In this document: positions 18,201 to 26,034 of the stretch, piece by piece
Numbering within the stretch: the stretch's first letter is position 1
How the letters are laid out: every line of letters begins with the position of its first letter
Assembly: GCA_902774045.1 (NCBI GenBank)
Contig: CACYGW010000014.1
Location: 1-46,827 of the forward strand
DNA: 46,827 nt
Origin: an uncultured Bacteroidia bacterium
GTDB taxonomy: Bacteria > Bacteroidota > Bacteroidia > Bacteroidales > UBA932
Direction: 5' to 3'
Position numbers and translations under genes: made by a program
The notes under the pieces: generated by a model
Told to the model about the DNA's origin: nothing
What the model saw: the letters and a program-made list of their open reading frames with translations, nothing else
Database searches by the model: none

Positions 18201-18425
18201 AAGGAAGAGCAGAAGGCACACCACAATGGCAATCACGGCCACTCCGGCCCCGGCATAGGCAAATAGCTTCTTGCCGGGCTTCTTCGGCGCTTTCGGCCGT
18301 AGGGGTTGGCCCTGGTATTGCGGCTGGGGCCTAACAGGCTGCTGACGCGCAGTTACCGGACTGCCGCAATTTGGGCAGAATCTAAATCCATCAGGAAGCG
18401 GGTTTCCGCAGTGAGTGCAAAACAT
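15234..18425 (-). CDS. Membrane-anchored zinc-ribbon gluzincin-like protein B (paralogue of A)
   Basis: 1063 aa from the ATG at 18425; this start gives the same MFC zinc-ribbon N-terminus as protein A, and a longer upstream frame would run into galE. Cys3, Cys6, Cys17 and Cys20 form the ribbon; a Lys/Arg-rich linker and a membrane helix (about 54-75) follow. The first ectodomain part parallels A (VYPLPAQGNSRPVK...PGITI). The putative zinc site is His458-Glu459-x-x-His462 in IAHELFHARQQ plus Glu480 in YPAEATA; NYCPVHM between them is identical to A. The last 190 or so residues differ from A. It follows galE by 19 bases and precedes the VanX-like gene by 15, pointing to an envelope role (inferred). 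Function unknown. Confidence 0.85.
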   Translation of the reverse strand: MFCTHCGNPLPDGFRFCPNCGSPVTARQQPVRPQPQYQGQPLRPKAPKKPGKKLFAYAGAGVAVIAIVVCLLLFLKGGGSTGEVYPLPAQGNSRPVKITPVPGITISAPGNAMAQNHEVSFEFADGGDWEKAKEVLKEEEIHPLCAFEFDAGLKSGDIIPGNFNFSIDLKELGIPPSLYDRVQIWRVPSDNKYDYYQYSTQVRGGKLSFKSNQNSLIVIALGTAFVTYGVMKLVHSIQEVYVRKYFFSKKDSYDCMSTEVEDPNGNFTLYFKFSDTERPNGAKAYIENEDAALKRLAELEKEADAAVERLVNQVVAGRDELGWWERWKLKKDRDDARKRINREDILNDLIAHDPLLTKLNNSPDAKLPEGVLRVIEMVKWSNRYLNQAHVKPLDINMEVYLVDQSVIGTDAGRCVKRVGGKPFLLINVNNLYDRDGRGGKRFAFTPKKGMGSLTTIAHELFHARQQTNYCPVHMGMYPAEATATVLEYDAARWFHKNGMMSFDVDGANGDDLEMSPRNHMEIFAHSLDEIVATDHYSILDISSPSRLWNKTAQSFSEAANVGYTMGYVIEALREVSKDKTRSMHYVVAQYPSHSSSFSDMVKYGLSMTDKEFDAGWNYFCDKHMQELYTIQYNLNITDAEQVLTECHSLPLTIGEGRPVEELKIDKKNFYFRTWKVDFQKGSGKDYNLLIAKKGGKISPTVNFYLTDSKRPMKNGGNKTSRFMEQPSGRPEIAAAVTSNKFNTRDEEYYAVCLFKPKKIEDLKVKKDYIQFRLPKYSKVLMKKGFLSGAEVTLALDKGKKFTRIVEVEDLGDKVKWEIDNIGNKKFKLIIKWFYKEDKETIFKSPGSDPVMYGAAEEEIIDVPADTVVTAGQAEVISMPQAEPEYFYDGDFVFTHIDPQWGTENLGGYFKEHRVVGHISASGGHYVLNIPAFSGKWNKVTFKFSAIVAEGEYKAGSYGGLWITGLQDICTPITIKWSRSEDNNKTLNVTNHYIPRSKEDVGFSALFELKRFDENKKTRFSIYIKANMTVESNWASYRIEKPERNDFWIHGYITIPGYEPILYH

Positions 18426-18444
18426 ACCGAAAATGATTTGGAGA

Positions 18445-19467
18445 TTATTTCCCTGCAAGATGCTTTTCCCAGGCCCAGGCAGAAGCCAGAGTCTCCTCCG
18501 TAGTGCGTGTAGCCTTCCAGCCCAACTTCTCGTTAGCAAGGGTAGGATCTGCCCAGATAGCGGTAACGTCACCGGGGCGGCGCGGAGCAATCTTATAGTT
18601 AAGTTTAAGATTATTAACCTTCTGGAAAGCATTAACAAGCTCCATTACGGAAAGCGGACGGCCGGTTCCTACGTTAAAAATCTCATACTCCTGCTCCATC
18701 TTCTCGTCCAGCATCCTGGCCACTGCGCAAACGTGAGCCCGGGCCAAATCTACTATATCTATATAGTCCCTCTGGCAGGTGCCGTCCGGGGTAGGATAAT
18801 CGTCACCAAAGATGCTCAGGCACTCGCGGCGGCCTATTGCGGTCTGCGTAATGAAAGGAACAAGGTTGTTGGGAACTCCGCGAGGCAACTCCCCGATAAG
18901 GGCGGAAGGATGGGCGCCGATAGGATTAAAGTACCTTAGGGCTATGCCGCGAATCTGGGGATAGGCGGCCACGCTGTCGCGCAGGATATCCTCGCAAATC
19001 TGTTTTGTATTGCCATAGGGCGATGTGGAAGGCTGACGGGGCGACTTTTCCGTTACCGGCAGCTCTTCAGGCTCTCCGTACACCGTAGCCGATGAAGAGA
19101 AGAGCACGTTGCGGCACCCGTGGGCCTTGGCGGCCTCCAGTACATTTATGAAACTCTGGAGATTATTGCCATAGTATTTGAGGGGGTCCGATACTGACTC
19201 TCCCACAGCCTTGAAGGCTGCAAAATGAATAACGGCGTCAATCTTCCATTCAGAGAAAAGCTTATCGGTTGCTTCCATGTCGCAGAACGACATTTTAACA
19301 AAAGGAAGATCATCGCGTCCCGTGATTTTCTTCACGCCCTCATAGCAGGTAAGGTCGCAATTAGACATGTCATCGGCCACAAGAACATCATACCCGGCCT
19401 CTATCAACTCTACCGTAACGTGGCTCCCAATAAACCCGGCACCGCCGGAAACAAGAACTCTTTTCAT
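18445..19467 (-). CDS. galE: UDP-glucose 4-epimerase
   Basis: 340 aa, usual length. The Rossmann motif GGAGFIGSH (8-16) binds NAD; SSSATVYG (124-131) and the catalytic Tyr151-x3-Lys155 of YGNTK are present, as is the GRP segment near the C-terminus (GTGRPLSVMELV). It interconverts UDP-glucose and UDP-galactose, serving both galactose catabolism and surface polysaccharide synthesis. It lies 15 bases after the PBP4-type gene. Other extended SDR epimerases are possible but the length and NAAFKAVGES-like segment (HFAAFKAVGES) favour GalE. Confidence 0.93.
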   Translation of the reverse strand: MKRVLVSGGAGFIGSHVTVELIEAGYDVLVADDMSNCDLTCYEGVKKITGRDDLPFVKMSFCDMEATDKLFSEWKIDAVIHFAAFKAVGESVSDPLKYYGNNLQSFINVLEAAKAHGCRNVLFSSSATVYGEPEELPVTEKSPRQPSTSPYGNTKQICEDILRDSVAAYPQIRGIALRYFNPIGAHPSALIGELPRGVPNNLVPFITQTAIGRRECLSIFGDDYPTPDGTCQRDYIDIVDLARAHVCAVARMLDEKMEQEYEIFNVGTGRPLSVMELVNAFQKVNNLKLNYKIAPRRPGDVTAIWADPTLANEKLGWKATRTTEETLASAWAWEKHLAGK

Positions 19468-19482
19468 AGTTGTATAGATTAT

Positions 19483-21006
19483 TTAATTCTCATCAGCAAT
19501 AAGTGCAATTATCTTATCCAAAACAGGAAACAGCTCCTCCGAAGAAGCAAGGCAGTTATTTACAAGCACAGAGAAAACAATTGTATCCTCTGCCCGGCCA
19601 CTCTTAGGAAATACATAGCCGCTGTAGCAACGCACCCCGCCCATAGACCCGCTCTTGTAGCGGATTCTGCTCTTAAGCGACTGCGGCTCGCGGGCCAGAC
19701 GGGTTTCATACATCCCGTGTCCGGGCCAGCCTATGGTTCTAAGGTAGGCCTCGTAAGACTGCGATCCCATCATAGCCTTAAGGAAGGTGCAGAAGAAAGA
19801 GGGAGTAAGGTAGTCGTGGCGGCTTAGCCCGCTGCCGTCTTCTATGCTAACCTCTTCCGAGCAAACCCCCAGCGCGGCAAAAGCCTGGGCCTCTGTCTCC
19901 TGGCAGGCCGCGTAGTCTGCCGATGCAGCCCTTTTAAGTCCTATGTGGCGGTACAGAGTCTCTGCATAGTAATTGTCGCTGCGCCAATTGGTAACTCTGG
20001 CTATCTGCTCCACTGTAGGAGAAAGGGTTTGGCCGATGGTTACAAGGTTCTCTGCAGCCCGATAGAGCCCTCTTCCAAGCACCGGCTCCGTGCGCACGAA
20101 GCCATTGTAATCCAGGTCCGCCGCCCCGCCGGATACGCTTATCCCGTTAGAAGAGAGGAACTCGCTAAAATACCAGGCACAGGTAAGGGCCGGGAACATA
20201 TTGGCGCAACCCTCTGTTTTGGGCCTGCGGTCCACGGCAAAGGTGCCCCTCATAACGGCCACCGGCGCAAACTCGCTAGTGTAAAGATATAGCTCGTCGC
20301 CTGTTCCTGGCTGGCCCGTAGTGCACTCGTAATAAAATTTCATCCAGGGAGTCTGGGGATAAACCAGCTCTACGGAAACCGGGTCTCCCACGTTCTTTCC
20401 AGCCGCAACCCTGAAGTCCTGGGCGTTAATATAGAAAGAAAGCCCTTGTCCGCCAGTCCCGTAATAGGTGCCCAGGTCTGCGTATTGCCAGGACCTGGGG
20501 ATGTACATACCGTTGAAGTATCGGCCATCGCCCACAATTTTACCTTCGATAGCCTTGATACCGGCGGCATCGACAAATCCTTTCCAAATGGAGAACAGTT
20601 CCTCTGTGGGCGTAGCAATGGAATCTCCGCTGGCAAGGGTGGGGTCTCCGCCTCCTATTATGTATAAGTCCCCGTGCAGAACTCCGTTGCCGTCCACGGC
20701 GCCGCTGTAGGCAAGTTTTGTGGCAAACCTGTGCTCCGGGCCAAACTCGTTAAGGGCCAGCCCGGTAGTAAGAAGTTTTGTGTTTGATGCGGGGAGAAGT
20801 CTTTTTTCCGGGTTGATGGCGGCCACTGTGTCGCCGTTAACCTTTACGGCCATAACCCCAAGCTGGGAGCCTCTGAATATCTTATCTGCGGCTACCTTGT
20901 CTATGTATTTCTGGGGTGCGGCGCTGCGCCAGCCGTCCTGGCCAAAAGAGGGCCCTGCCGCAAGCAGCATCCACATTAAAACCAGGATATAGTTATATTT
21001 TTTCAT
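19483..21006 (-). CDS. dacB: D-alanyl-D-alanine carboxypeptidase/endopeptidase, PBP4 type (S13)
   Basis: 507 aa with signal peptide (about 1-22). The three penicillin-binding motifs are present: Ser74-x-x-Lys77 in PASNTK, SDN in WRSDNYYAE and KSG in RYKSGSMGG. The large insert between the first and second motif is typical of class C PBP4. It trims D-Ala from peptidoglycan stems and cuts cross-links in the periplasm. The gene starts 6 bases after radA and is followed by galE after 15. It shares the operon with a D-Ala-D-Ala dipeptidase. Confidence 0.92.
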   Translation of the reverse strand: MKKYNYILVLMWMLLAAGPSFGQDGWRSAAPQKYIDKVAADKIFRGSQLGVMAVKVNGDTVAAINPEKRLLPASNTKLLTTGLALNEFGPEHRFATKLAYSGAVDGNGVLHGDLYIIGGGDPTLASGDSIATPTEELFSIWKGFVDAAGIKAIEGKIVGDGRYFNGMYIPRSWQYADLGTYYGTGGQGLSFYINAQDFRVAAGKNVGDPVSVELVYPQTPWMKFYYECTTGQPGTGDELYLYTSEFAPVAVMRGTFAVDRRPKTEGCANMFPALTCAWYFSEFLSSNGISVSGGAADLDYNGFVRTEPVLGRGLYRAAENLVTIGQTLSPTVEQIARVTNWRSDNYYAETLYRHIGLKRAASADYAACQETEAQAFAALGVCSEEVSIEDGSGLSRHDYLTPSFFCTFLKAMMGSQSYEAYLRTIGWPGHGMYETRLAREPQSLKSRIRYKSGSMGGVRCYSGYVFPKSGRAEDTIVFSVLVNNCLASSEELFPVLDKIIALIADEN

Positions 21007-21012
21007 ATCCTC

Positions 21013-22380
21013 CTATTTAAAAACGCTCTTTACCACGGCCGGCACATCTGCCACCTTTACCACCTGAATGCCTTCCGGCACAGAGCCCTTTGCCACCGAG
21101 GAGTATTTAGAAATGAAAATCTTCTTGTATCCAAGACGTGCGGCCTCTGCAATGCGCCTGTCGCACTGGGGTACGGGGCGTATCTCGCCGGACAGCCCCA
21201 CCTCTCCGGCAAAGCACACATCGGCCGGCAGGGAGAAGTCAAAGTTAGAGGAAAGCACGGCGCAGATAACGGCCAGGTCGCAGGCGGGATCGGCCACCCG
21301 TAGACCTCCGGCCATATTGAGGAACACGTCCTTCATATTTAGTTTGAATCCGGCTCTTTTCTCCAGTACGGCCAGAAGCATATTAAGCCTGCGGCCGTCG
21401 AACCCCGTTGCGCTGCGCTGGGCAGTGCCGTAGGCCGCCGTGCTAACAAGTGCCTGAACCTCGATGAGGAAGGGCCTGAGGCCGTCCAGCATCACCGCCA
21501 CGGCCGTGCCGCTGAGCCCCTGCTCGTGAACGGGCATAAGCATTTCGGAAGGGTTGGTCACGTCCTTTAGCCCGGTGCCTGTCATCTCGAATACCGCTAG
21601 CTCCGATGTGGAGCCGAAGCGGTTCTTTATGCTGCGCAAAAGGCGGTAGGCGCCCTTGTCGTCGCCCTCGAACTGAAGCACTACGTCTACTATGTGCTCC
21701 AAAATTTTTGGCCCGGCAATGTAGCCGTCCTTAGTAATGTGGCCTATGAGTATAACCGGGATGCCGGTAGATTTTGCAAAATGAAGCAGAATGGAGGTTA
21801 CTTCCTTAATCTGCGACACGCTTCCCGCCGACGATTCTATGCCTTCCGAGTACATTGTCTGCACGGAGTCTACCACCATCAGCCCGGGATTAATCTCTTG
21901 GGCCTGGGCTATGATGTTCTCTATAAGGGTCTCGCTGTAAATGAGGCAGTTGGAGGCGTCTCCGCCAAGGCGCTCTGCCCTCATACGCACCTGGGGCGCG
22001 CTTTCTTCTCCGGTTACGTAAAGGGTTTTAATTCCTGGGCAGGCTAGGGGAATCTGCAGGGAGAGAGTAGATTTTCCTATTCCAGGCTCTCCGCCAAGAA
22101 GCACCAGCGAGCCTTCTACAAGGCCGCCGCCCAGCAGGCGGTCAATCTCCGGGTCTCCAAGAGAGATGCGTCTCTCGCGGGCAGAACTAATCTGGCTTAG
22201 CACCTGGGGTTTATGAGAGGGGCGTCCGGCGGCGGCCTGGGCGTTCCTGGCCGGCTTTCCGGTTGCCACCGTCTTCTCTACCATAGTGTTCCACTCTCCG
22301 CATGCGGGGCAGCGGCCAAGCCACTTTGGGCTTTCGTTACCGCAGGAGGTGCAGAAAAATATTGTTTTTTCCTTAGCCAT
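21013..22380 (-). CDS. radA: DNA repair protein RadA
   Basis: 455 aa, normal length. An N-terminal zinc finger (Cys10, Cys13, Cys24, Cys27), a RecA-like ATPase with Walker A GGEPGIGKST (Lys103), the RadA-specific KNRFG motif (in SIKNRFGSTSE) and a Lon-like C-terminal domain are all seen. RadA drives branch migration of recombination intermediates. It lies in the minus-strand run between the U32 gene (gap 21) and dacB (gap 6), with no evident functional link to either. Confidence 0.97.
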   Translation of the reverse strand: MAKEKTIFFCTSCGNESPKWLGRCPACGEWNTMVEKTVATGKPARNAQAAAGRPSHKPQVLSQISSARERRISLGDPEIDRLLGGGLVEGSLVLLGGEPGIGKSTLSLQIPLACPGIKTLYVTGEESAPQVRMRAERLGGDASNCLIYSETLIENIIAQAQEINPGLMVVDSVQTMYSEGIESSAGSVSQIKEVTSILLHFAKSTGIPVILIGHITKDGYIAGPKILEHIVDVVLQFEGDDKGAYRLLRSIKNRFGSTSELAVFEMTGTGLKDVTNPSEMLMPVHEQGLSGTAVAVMLDGLRPFLIEVQALVSTAAYGTAQRSATGFDGRRLNMLLAVLEKRAGFKLNMKDVFLNMAGGLRVADPACDLAVICAVLSSNFDFSLPADVCFAGEVGLSGEIRPVPQCDRRIAEAARLGYKKIFISKYSSVAKGSVPEGIQVVKVADVPAVVKSVFK

Positions 22381-22401
22381 AGCAACTACTAAAATTAACC
22401 G

Positions 22402-23655
22402 TCAATCCGTAGACTCGGTATTTTCTACCCAAAGGAAAACCTTGTCTCCGCGGTGGAGTTTGGCGGGCGATGCCACCGAACAGCGCTCTCCTTTGAGGGC
22501 AATATCAACCGTCTTGAAATCAACCCTTATGTCGTCGGCCACAAAAACCTCGCATCCCGTGGTGGCGCCTATAACCATAATCTCGCTGCCGGAAGGAAGC
22601 TCGGTTGCTTCTACGGAAATTTCCGCTACGCCTATCTTGTCGAACCAGTTGGTTACTTTGCCAAGGTATATCTTGCGGCGGGTAGCCTGGCTGCCGTAAA
22701 CGTTGCTCCATTCTCCAAGGGGAGCGCCCTGATAATATCCGTCCCAGAAGCCGCGGTTGAAAACCTGGGCAAGCGAGGCCTTGAGAGCCTCCTTGGTGGC
22801 AGCGTCGTAGGTACCGTCGCAAACGGCGTCGGCGGCACGGCGGTAGCACTCTACGGTGCGGCGCACGTACTCTGCGCTGCGCGCCCGGCCCTCTATCTTG
22901 AATACCCTTACGCCTGCGTCTATGAAAAGGTCCATAAACTCTATGGTGCACAGGTCCTTGGGAGACATTATGTACTTGTTGTCTATGTCCAGTTCTGTGC
23001 CGGTCTCAAGATCCGTAACCCTGTAACCCCTCCTGCAAAGCTGCATACAGGCACCCCTGTTGGCAGAGGCGTTGTAATGGTGCAGGCTAAGGTAGCACTT
23101 CCCGGAAATAGCCATACAGAAGGCTCCGTGGGCAAACATTTCTATCCTTACAAGTTGCCCTGAAGGGCCGCAGAGCCTCTCTTCCTCTATGCGGCGGTAA
23201 ATCTCTTTTACCTGTGTGAGGTTAAGTTCGCGGGCCAGCACAACTACGTCTGCAAACTGGGCATAGAACTTAAGGGCCTCGTAGTTGGAGACGCTAAGCT
23301 GGGTGGAAATGTGGACTTCCAGCCCAATCTGGCGGCAATACAGAATGGCGGCCATATCAGAGGCTATGATGGCATCTACCCCTGCGGCTTTAGCGGCATC
23401 AAGAGCCTCGTGGGCAGCGGCGATATCTTCTCCGTAAAGCACTATGTTAAGGGTCATATAGGTTTTTACCCCGGCCTCCCGGCAGATACTCACTATCTGC
23501 GGCAGGTCTTCCGGCGCAAAGTTATTGGCCGAATGCGACCGCATATTAAGCTTTCCAATTCCAAAATAAACGGAATTGGCTCCCCCCTGAATGGCGGCTT
23601 GCAGGCACTCGAAGTTGCCGGCGGGAGCCATTATTTCCAAATCACTGTATTGCAT
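22402..23655 (-). CDS. U32 family peptidase-like protein (TrhP/RlhA type)
   Basis: 417 aa. The N-terminal TIM-like region begins IMAPAGNFECLQAAIQGGA, followed by GVKTYMTLNIVLYGED and the U32 signature around HGAFCMAISGKCYLS with clustered cysteines (CMQLCRRGYRV). A C-terminal beta domain follows (about 335-417). Named relatives are RlhA (about 650 aa) and TrhP/YegQ (about 450 aa), which take part in prephenate-dependent RNA hydroxylation; the length is nearer TrhP. A protease role is doubtful. It begins 6 bases after the prenyl synthase gene. Confidence 0.88.
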   Translation of the reverse strand: MQYSDLEIMAPAGNFECLQAAIQGGANSVYFGIGKLNMRSHSANNFAPEDLPQIVSICREAGVKTYMTLNIVLYGEDIAAAHEALDAAKAAGVDAIIASDMAAILYCRQIGLEVHISTQLSVSNYEALKFYAQFADVVVLARELNLTQVKEIYRRIEEERLCGPSGQLVRIEMFAHGAFCMAISGKCYLSLHHYNASANRGACMQLCRRGYRVTDLETGTELDIDNKYIMSPKDLCTIEFMDLFIDAGVRVFKIEGRARSAEYVRRTVECYRRAADAVCDGTYDAATKEALKASLAQVFNRGFWDGYYQGAPLGEWSNVYGSQATRRKIYLGKVTNWFDKIGVAEISVEATELPSGSEIMVIGATTGCEVFVADDIRVDFKTVDIALKGERCSVASPAKLHRGDKVFLWVENTESTD

Positions 23656-23661
23656 GGTCTC

Positions 23662-24645
23662 TTATTTAACCCTTCCCACCAGACGCTCTGCAAAACGGCG
23701 CAGAAGCTCGTACCTAATGCCGTTACTCATTGTCGCAGCATAGCTCATAGCCTCGTCGGTAAGGCGGATAATCTCGTATTTGGCGTCTTCTTCTATATGA
23801 AGCTTATCGTACAGTTCCTTCATCCTGGCAATCTTGGCCTCCCGCTGGGCAGAGGTCTCCACAGGCATGTCTGCCACGTCTATAATCTGCTGATGCAGAA
23901 TGTTGTCGGCTTTCTCAAGGGCCCTTGTGGTAAGCCAGCTCTTCTTGTTATTGATGATATCTCCGCCTATCGGTTTGCCAAACGTGGCGGCATCGCCATA
24001 GGCATCCAGATAATCGTCGGCCACCTGGAAGGCAAGGCCAAGCGAGTAGCCATAATCATAGAGTTTTTCACACTCATCCTTTGGCGCTCCGCCTATCAGG
24101 GCTCCCATTTTGGCCGATGCTGCTATGAGCACGCCTGTCTTAAGGCCAATCATCTTCATATAGTCGCTCATGGGCACCTCTTCGCAGGCCTCGAAGTCCA
24201 TATCCATTTGCTGGCCCTCGCAAACCTTGGCGGCAGTATCGCTAAATAGCTCTATCACCTGGGGAAGAACCTTGGCCGGGGCCTTGGAAATGCGTCTGAA
24301 ACTATCGATACACATAACGTCTCCCGACAGGATGGCCGTGTCCTCTCCCCACTTGTTCCATACCGTAGCCTGTCCGCGGCGAATGGGGGACTGGTCCATA
24401 ATATCATCGTGGATGAGCGTAAAGTTATGGAATACCTCCAGCGCGGCAGCCGGCTGAAGAATGTCCTCCCCAAACTTTTCTTTATACAAGGCGTAGGCGG
24501 TAAGGCAGAGGCGAGGCCTGATGCGTTTGCCGCCCAGTTCCATCATATACCTCAGAGGGTCGTAAAGCCCCGACGGCTGGGAAGAAAATTCGATATGATC
24601 AAATAGTTTAGTGAGAATGTCGTGGATTTGGGCTTCGTTTATCAT
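23662..24645 (-). CDS. Trans-type polyprenyl diphosphate synthase
   Basis: 327 aa. Both Asp-rich motifs are present: DDIMD (80-84) with the following RRGQ, and DDYLD in FQVADDYLDAYGD. GGKRIRP (38-44) binds isopentenyl diphosphate. The residues just before the first motif (HNFTLIH) bear small or aromatic side chains that set product length; farnesyl or geranylgeranyl diphosphate is likely but a longer chain cannot be excluded. It is the first gene of the seven-gene minus-strand run. Confidence 0.9.
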   Translation of the reverse strand: MINEAQIHDILTKLFDHIEFSSQPSGLYDPLRYMMELGGKRIRPRLCLTAYALYKEKFGEDILQPAAALEVFHNFTLIHDDIMDQSPIRRGQATVWNKWGEDTAILSGDVMCIDSFRRISKAPAKVLPQVIELFSDTAAKVCEGQQMDMDFEACEEVPMSDYMKMIGLKTGVLIAASAKMGALIGGAPKDECEKLYDYGYSLGLAFQVADDYLDAYGDAATFGKPIGGDIINNKKSWLTTRALEKADNILHQQIIDVADMPVETSAQREAKIARMKELYDKLHIEEDAKYEIIRLTDEAMSYAATMSNGIRYELLRRFAERLVGRVK

Positions 24646-24675
24646 ATTATTGCGTTTATACTGTTGTACTTCCTA

Positions 24676-24693
24676 CAAATTTAGTCAAATTTA
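24676..24693 (-). promoter_or_regulatory. Two adjacent -7 boxes ahead of the prenyl synthase operon
   Basis: On the minus strand TAAATTTG occurs twice, at 24686-24693 and 24676-24683, 30-40 bases before the ATG at 24645. A TTTG at 24706-24709 is 22 bases from the nearer-to-gene box, slightly wide. Either could drive the seven-gene run. The 143-base divergent gap (24646-24788) also holds the sialidase -7 box. Confidence 0.45.
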
Positions 24694-24742
24694 TTGTATT
24701 TCCCTCAAAAAATAATGCCATAGAAAAACCATATTTTTTATG

Positions 24743-24750
24743 TATGTTTG
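24743..24750 (+). promoter_or_regulatory. -7 box of the sialidase gene
   Basis: TATGTTTG matches TAnnTTTG. The start would be near 24757, about 32 bases before the ATG. No TTTG stands 19-22 bases upstream, so this promoter may need an activator or another sigma factor. Confidence 0.45.
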
Positions 24751-24788
24751 CTAAGTTGCAAAACTGTACCACTGACAAGCTTTTTTAT

Positions 24789-25937
24789 ATGAGAAAATTT
24801 ATTTTATTTTTCGGACTGATAGTTTCTTTTGGTTGTTCGCACAAGGTAGAGGAGTTTGGGGTTGTGGTGCGCGATGCCGGATACGATGGCGTGGAGGCCT
24901 ACAGGATTCCGGGCCTGGTTACTTCTAACAAGGGAACACTTATTGCCGTGTACGACATCAGGTATAATAACTCTCTTGATCTTCAGGAAGATATAGATAT
25001 TGGCGTAAGCCGTTCCACTGATGGCGGCCATACCTGGGGGCCTATGATAAAGGCCATAGATATGGGCGAATGGGGCGGACGTCCTCAGGGAGAAAACGGT
25101 ATAGGAGACCCTGCCATCCTGGTAGACAGGCAGACTGGCCGGCTATTCATCGTAGCCGCCTGGACTCACGCCCTGCCGCAGAAGTCTGTGGCCTGGTTCC
25201 AGGTTGGGAACGGGTTGGAGCCCCACGAAACCGCCCAGACGATGCTCTCCTTTAGCGACGACGACGGACTTACCTGGAGCCAGCCTCGCAGCATAACTCC
25301 TATGATAAAGAAGCCGGAGTGGTATTTTACCTTTCAGGGTCCTGGACGCGGTATTCAGATGGCCGATGGGACCCTTGTCTTCGCTTCTCAGTTCCAGGAC
25401 GAGATTGACAGGACTCCACATTCTTCCATAATGTACAGCCGCGACCACGGTGAGACCTGGACTATGGGGACAGCAGCGTGGCACCATACTACGGAAGCTC
25501 AGGTGGCAGAGATAGAGCCGGGGGTGCTTATGCTTAATATGAGAAATGACCTGCAGACCGGCCGCGTGGTAAGGATTACCCGCGATATGGGACAGACCTG
25601 GGAGGATTATCCCAGCCAGACTCTTATAGAGCCCGTGTGTATGGCTTCGCTCCTTATGGTTCCGGCGGCGGAGAACAGCCTTGGCCGGGATATCCTTCTG
25701 TTCAGCAATCCGGCCCACGAGCCAAAGCGCCGCATAGATATGACCGTGCGCGCCAGTCTTGATTACGGCCGCACCTGGGCTCCGGAAAACTCCCTTGTCA
25801 TAGACGACAAGGACGGCTGGGGTTACTCCTGCCTTACGATGATAGACAAAGAAACCATCGGCATACTCTACGAATCCTCCCGTGCCCACATATATTTCCA
25901 GGCTATTCCCCTGACCAAACTGGTGCGTGAGCGGTAA
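24789..25937 (+). CDS. Sialidase (GH33) lipoprotein
   Basis: 382 aa from the ATG at 24789, where a lipoprotein signal begins (VSFGC, Cys16); an in-frame ATG at 24744 overlaps the -7 box and is rejected. The YRIP motif (Arg39) and Asp boxes repeat along the propeller: S-TDGGHTW (76-83), SDDDGLTW, SRDHGETW, TRDMGQTW and SLDYGRTW. The IEPG segment and a late Tyr in WGYSC fit the catalytic Glu and Tyr pair. It releases terminal sialic acid from glycans at the cell surface. The final codons CGT GAG CGG TAA lie inside the repeat at 25925-26034. No NanA/NanE genes are nearby. Confidence 0.93.
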   Translation: MRKFILFFGLIVSFGCSHKVEEFGVVVRDAGYDGVEAYRIPGLVTSNKGTLIAVYDIRYNNSLDLQEDIDIGVSRSTDGGHTWGPMIKAIDMGEWGGRPQGENGIGDPAILVDRQTGRLFIVAAWTHALPQKSVAWFQVGNGLEPHETAQTMLSFSDDDGLTWSQPRSITPMIKKPEWYFTFQGPGRGIQMADGTLVFASQFQDEIDRTPHSSIMYSRDHGETWTMGTAAWHHTTEAQVAEIEPGVLMLNMRNDLQTGRVVRITRDMGQTWEDYPSQTLIEPVCMASLLMVPAAENSLGRDILLFSNPAHEPKRRIDMTVRASLDYGRTWAPENSLVIDDKDGWGYSCLTMIDKETIGILYESSRAHIYFQAIPLTKLVRER

Positions 25938-26034
25938 TGCTCTGAATAACAGTGTGAAACAAAATCTGCTACTCTGGATATCCGGAGTAGCAGATTGTAT
26001 TAATGCCTAAGCAGCAGTTATTTACAACTCACGC
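25925..26034. repeat. Copy 2 of the ~110-bp palindromic element with inverted ends
   Basis: The left end reads GCGTGAGCGGTAAT; the right end, read inward from the other strand, is GCGTGAGTTGTAAA, which differs from the left end of copy 1 at one of 14 positions. The centre is the palindrome 25963-25996. The element begins within the last sialidase codons, supplies the stop, and ends at the base before the stop codon (26035) of the converging 92-aa gene. Confidence 0.75.
25963..25996. terminator. Bidirectional terminator within repeat copy 2
   Basis: AATCTGCTACTC (25963-25974) pairs with GAGTAGCAGATT (25985-25996), continuing inward through GGATATCC to an almost uninterrupted palindrome of 34 bases. 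The T-rich tract is better on the minus strand (TTTTGTTT), so it probably ends the 92-aa gene and, less strongly, the sialidase gene. Confidence 0.7.

Noticed and set aside
18426..18638. 71-codon N-terminal extension of protein B
   Set aside because: It overlaps galE coding sequence, and the ATG at 18425 gives the same MFC zinc-ribbon N-terminus as paralogue A.
24744..24788. Earlier ATG for the sialidase
   Set aside because: It lies within the -7 box; the lipoprotein signal begins at the later ATG (24789).
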